Shown piece by piece: positions 63,372 through 64,000 of a stretch of DNA of 64,000 nt. Where the stretch lies: contig NZ_JAJAQH010000006.1 of assembly GCF_020523625.1 (NCBI RefSeq), forward strand, positions 434,001 through 498,000, given 5' to 3'. The stretch comes from Methylovorus menthalis (lineage in GTDB: Bacteria > Pseudomonadota > Gammaproteobacteria > Burkholderiales > Methylophilaceae). The translations under genes and the position numbers were made by a program. The number at the start of each line of letters is the position of its first letter. The first letter of the stretch is position 1. The notes under the pieces are model-generated. The model was not told the origin of the DNA. It searched no databases and was given only the letters and a program-made list of their open reading frames with translations.

Positions 63372-64000
63372 ATGTTACAGACACTCACTATCCGCGACTT
63401 CGTCATTGTCGATCAACTCAATCTCGAGTTTGATCGCGGCTTTACCGTATTGACCGGGGAAACCGGTGCGGGTAAATCCATCCTGATTGATGCGCTCTCT
63501 TTGGCGCTGGGAGCTAGGGGCGAGGGCGGTGTGACCCGCAGTGGCTGTGATCGTGCCGATATCAGCGCCAGTTTTGACATAGCGGGCCTGCCTGATTTGC
63601 AGCAATGGCTGGATGAGCATGAGCTGCCGTCGGATGATCAGCAACTGCTGCTGCGGCGTGTGATTTATGCCGATGGTCGCTCCAAGGCATTTGTTGGTGG
63701 CATGCCGGCAACCGTGCAGCAATTGCGCGAGGCGGGGGAATTCCTGGTCGATATATACAGCCAGCATGCGCATCATTCATTACTGAAGACCAGTTATCAG
63801 CGCCAGACGCTGGATCTGTACGCGGGGCAATCCGCGTTGGCGGCAGACGTGGCGCAGCACTTTCAAGCCTGGCATGCGCTACATGAACGTCGTCTGGCGG
63901 CGGAGCAGCATGCTGTAGCCTATGCGGATGAGCTGGCGGAGTTGCGTGACCAGCTTCGCGAGCTTGGCCAGCTGGCGCCAGTGGCCGATGAGTGGGAACC
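63372..64000 (+). CDS. recN: DNA repair protein RecN, 3' end beyond window
   Basis: The first 209 codons of an SMC-like ATPase. The Walker A motif GETGAGKS is at residues 29-36, following MLQTLTIRDFVIVDQL; later DIYSQHAHHSLLK leads into the coiled coil. RecN acts in double-strand break repair. AGGA precedes the ATG by 5 bases. The gene follows nadK after 28 bases, a very common order in proteobacteria. The rest lies outside the window. Confidence 0.95.
   Translation, partial: MLQTLTIRDFVIVDQLNLEFDRGFTVLTGETGAGKSILIDALSLALGARGEGGVTRSGCDRADISASFDIAGLPDLQQWLDEHELPSDDQQLLLRRVIYADGRSKAFVGGMPATVQQLREAGEFLVDIYSQHAHHSLLKTSYQRQTLDLYAGQSALAADVAQHFQAWHALHERRLAAEQHAVAYADELAELRDQLRELGQLAPVADEWE

Overview
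The window looks like a chromosomal piece of a betaproteobacterium, most probably an obligate or restricted methylotroph of the Methylophilaceae (Methylobacillus/Methylovorus type). The grounds are gene content and neighbourhood rather than any database match: Entner-Doudoroff genes edd-eda, which serve the KDPG variant of the ribulose monophosphate cycle in that family, an ETF/ETF-ubiquinone oxidoreductase set, base composition in the middle fifties by eye, and heptose-based LPS genes. No rRNA, tRNA, CRISPR array, transposase or phage gene was recognised. Coding density is high and most genes sit in short operons with ATGA overlaps.

Layout. 1-9400: the end of a LivF-type ABC ATPase, then a leftward set: a sulfur-acquisition group (metY, sfnB, ompW, an OprP-type porin), small membrane and exported proteins, tpm and yjdM. 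9500-14700: a redox island with ETF-ubiquinone oxidoreductase, a LysR regulator divergent from etfBA, and a ferredoxin-NADP reductase. 14800-18300: a three-gene glycan block (GT4, GT9, O-antigen ligase). 18500-26200: housekeeping genes, ftsY-ftsE-ftsX-ribA leftward and two M16 peptidases, rsmD, coaD and a ferredoxin rightward. The rightward set is preceded by an unusual 18-bp stem-loop. 26200-31800: a soluble chemoreceptor-like protein with a C-terminal solute-binding domain, gloA, an esterase, and leuA behind a leucine-rich leader peptide.

32000-36500: a second glycan block with two tandem ELM1-like paralogs (the second clearly AT-rich), a GT4, the stub of another glycosyltransferase, and a GT9. 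36600-40600: grpE-dnaK-dnaJ with a near-consensus sigma-32 promoter. 40600-48700: an LPS core cluster (waaC, waaG, waaP, an InaA-type kinase, a GT2, a two-kinase fusion, a carbamoyltransferase) resembling the Pseudomonas aeruginosa core locus as I remember it. 48800-51400: edd-eda. 51500-56900: a HAD phosphatase and kinase-like protein, then waaF, hldE, gmhA and hldD for ADP-heptose synthesis and transfer. 57100-64000: hemH, a PilZ protein and hrcA leftward, a YejM-like membrane sulfatase, then nadK and the start of recN.

Taken together, a large part of the window is devoted to building, phosphorylating and probably carbamoylating the LPS core: heptose synthesis (hldE, gmhA, hldD), heptosyl transfer (waaC, waaF and other GT9 proteins), modification (waaP, InaA-type kinases, carbamoyltransferase) and ligation (waaL-like). 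The most unusual items are the cytoplasmic solute-binding chemoreceptor, the stem-loop leader of the M16 operon, the leuA leader region, and the tandem ELM1 pair with contrasting base composition. Functions come from motif recognition only; no search was run.
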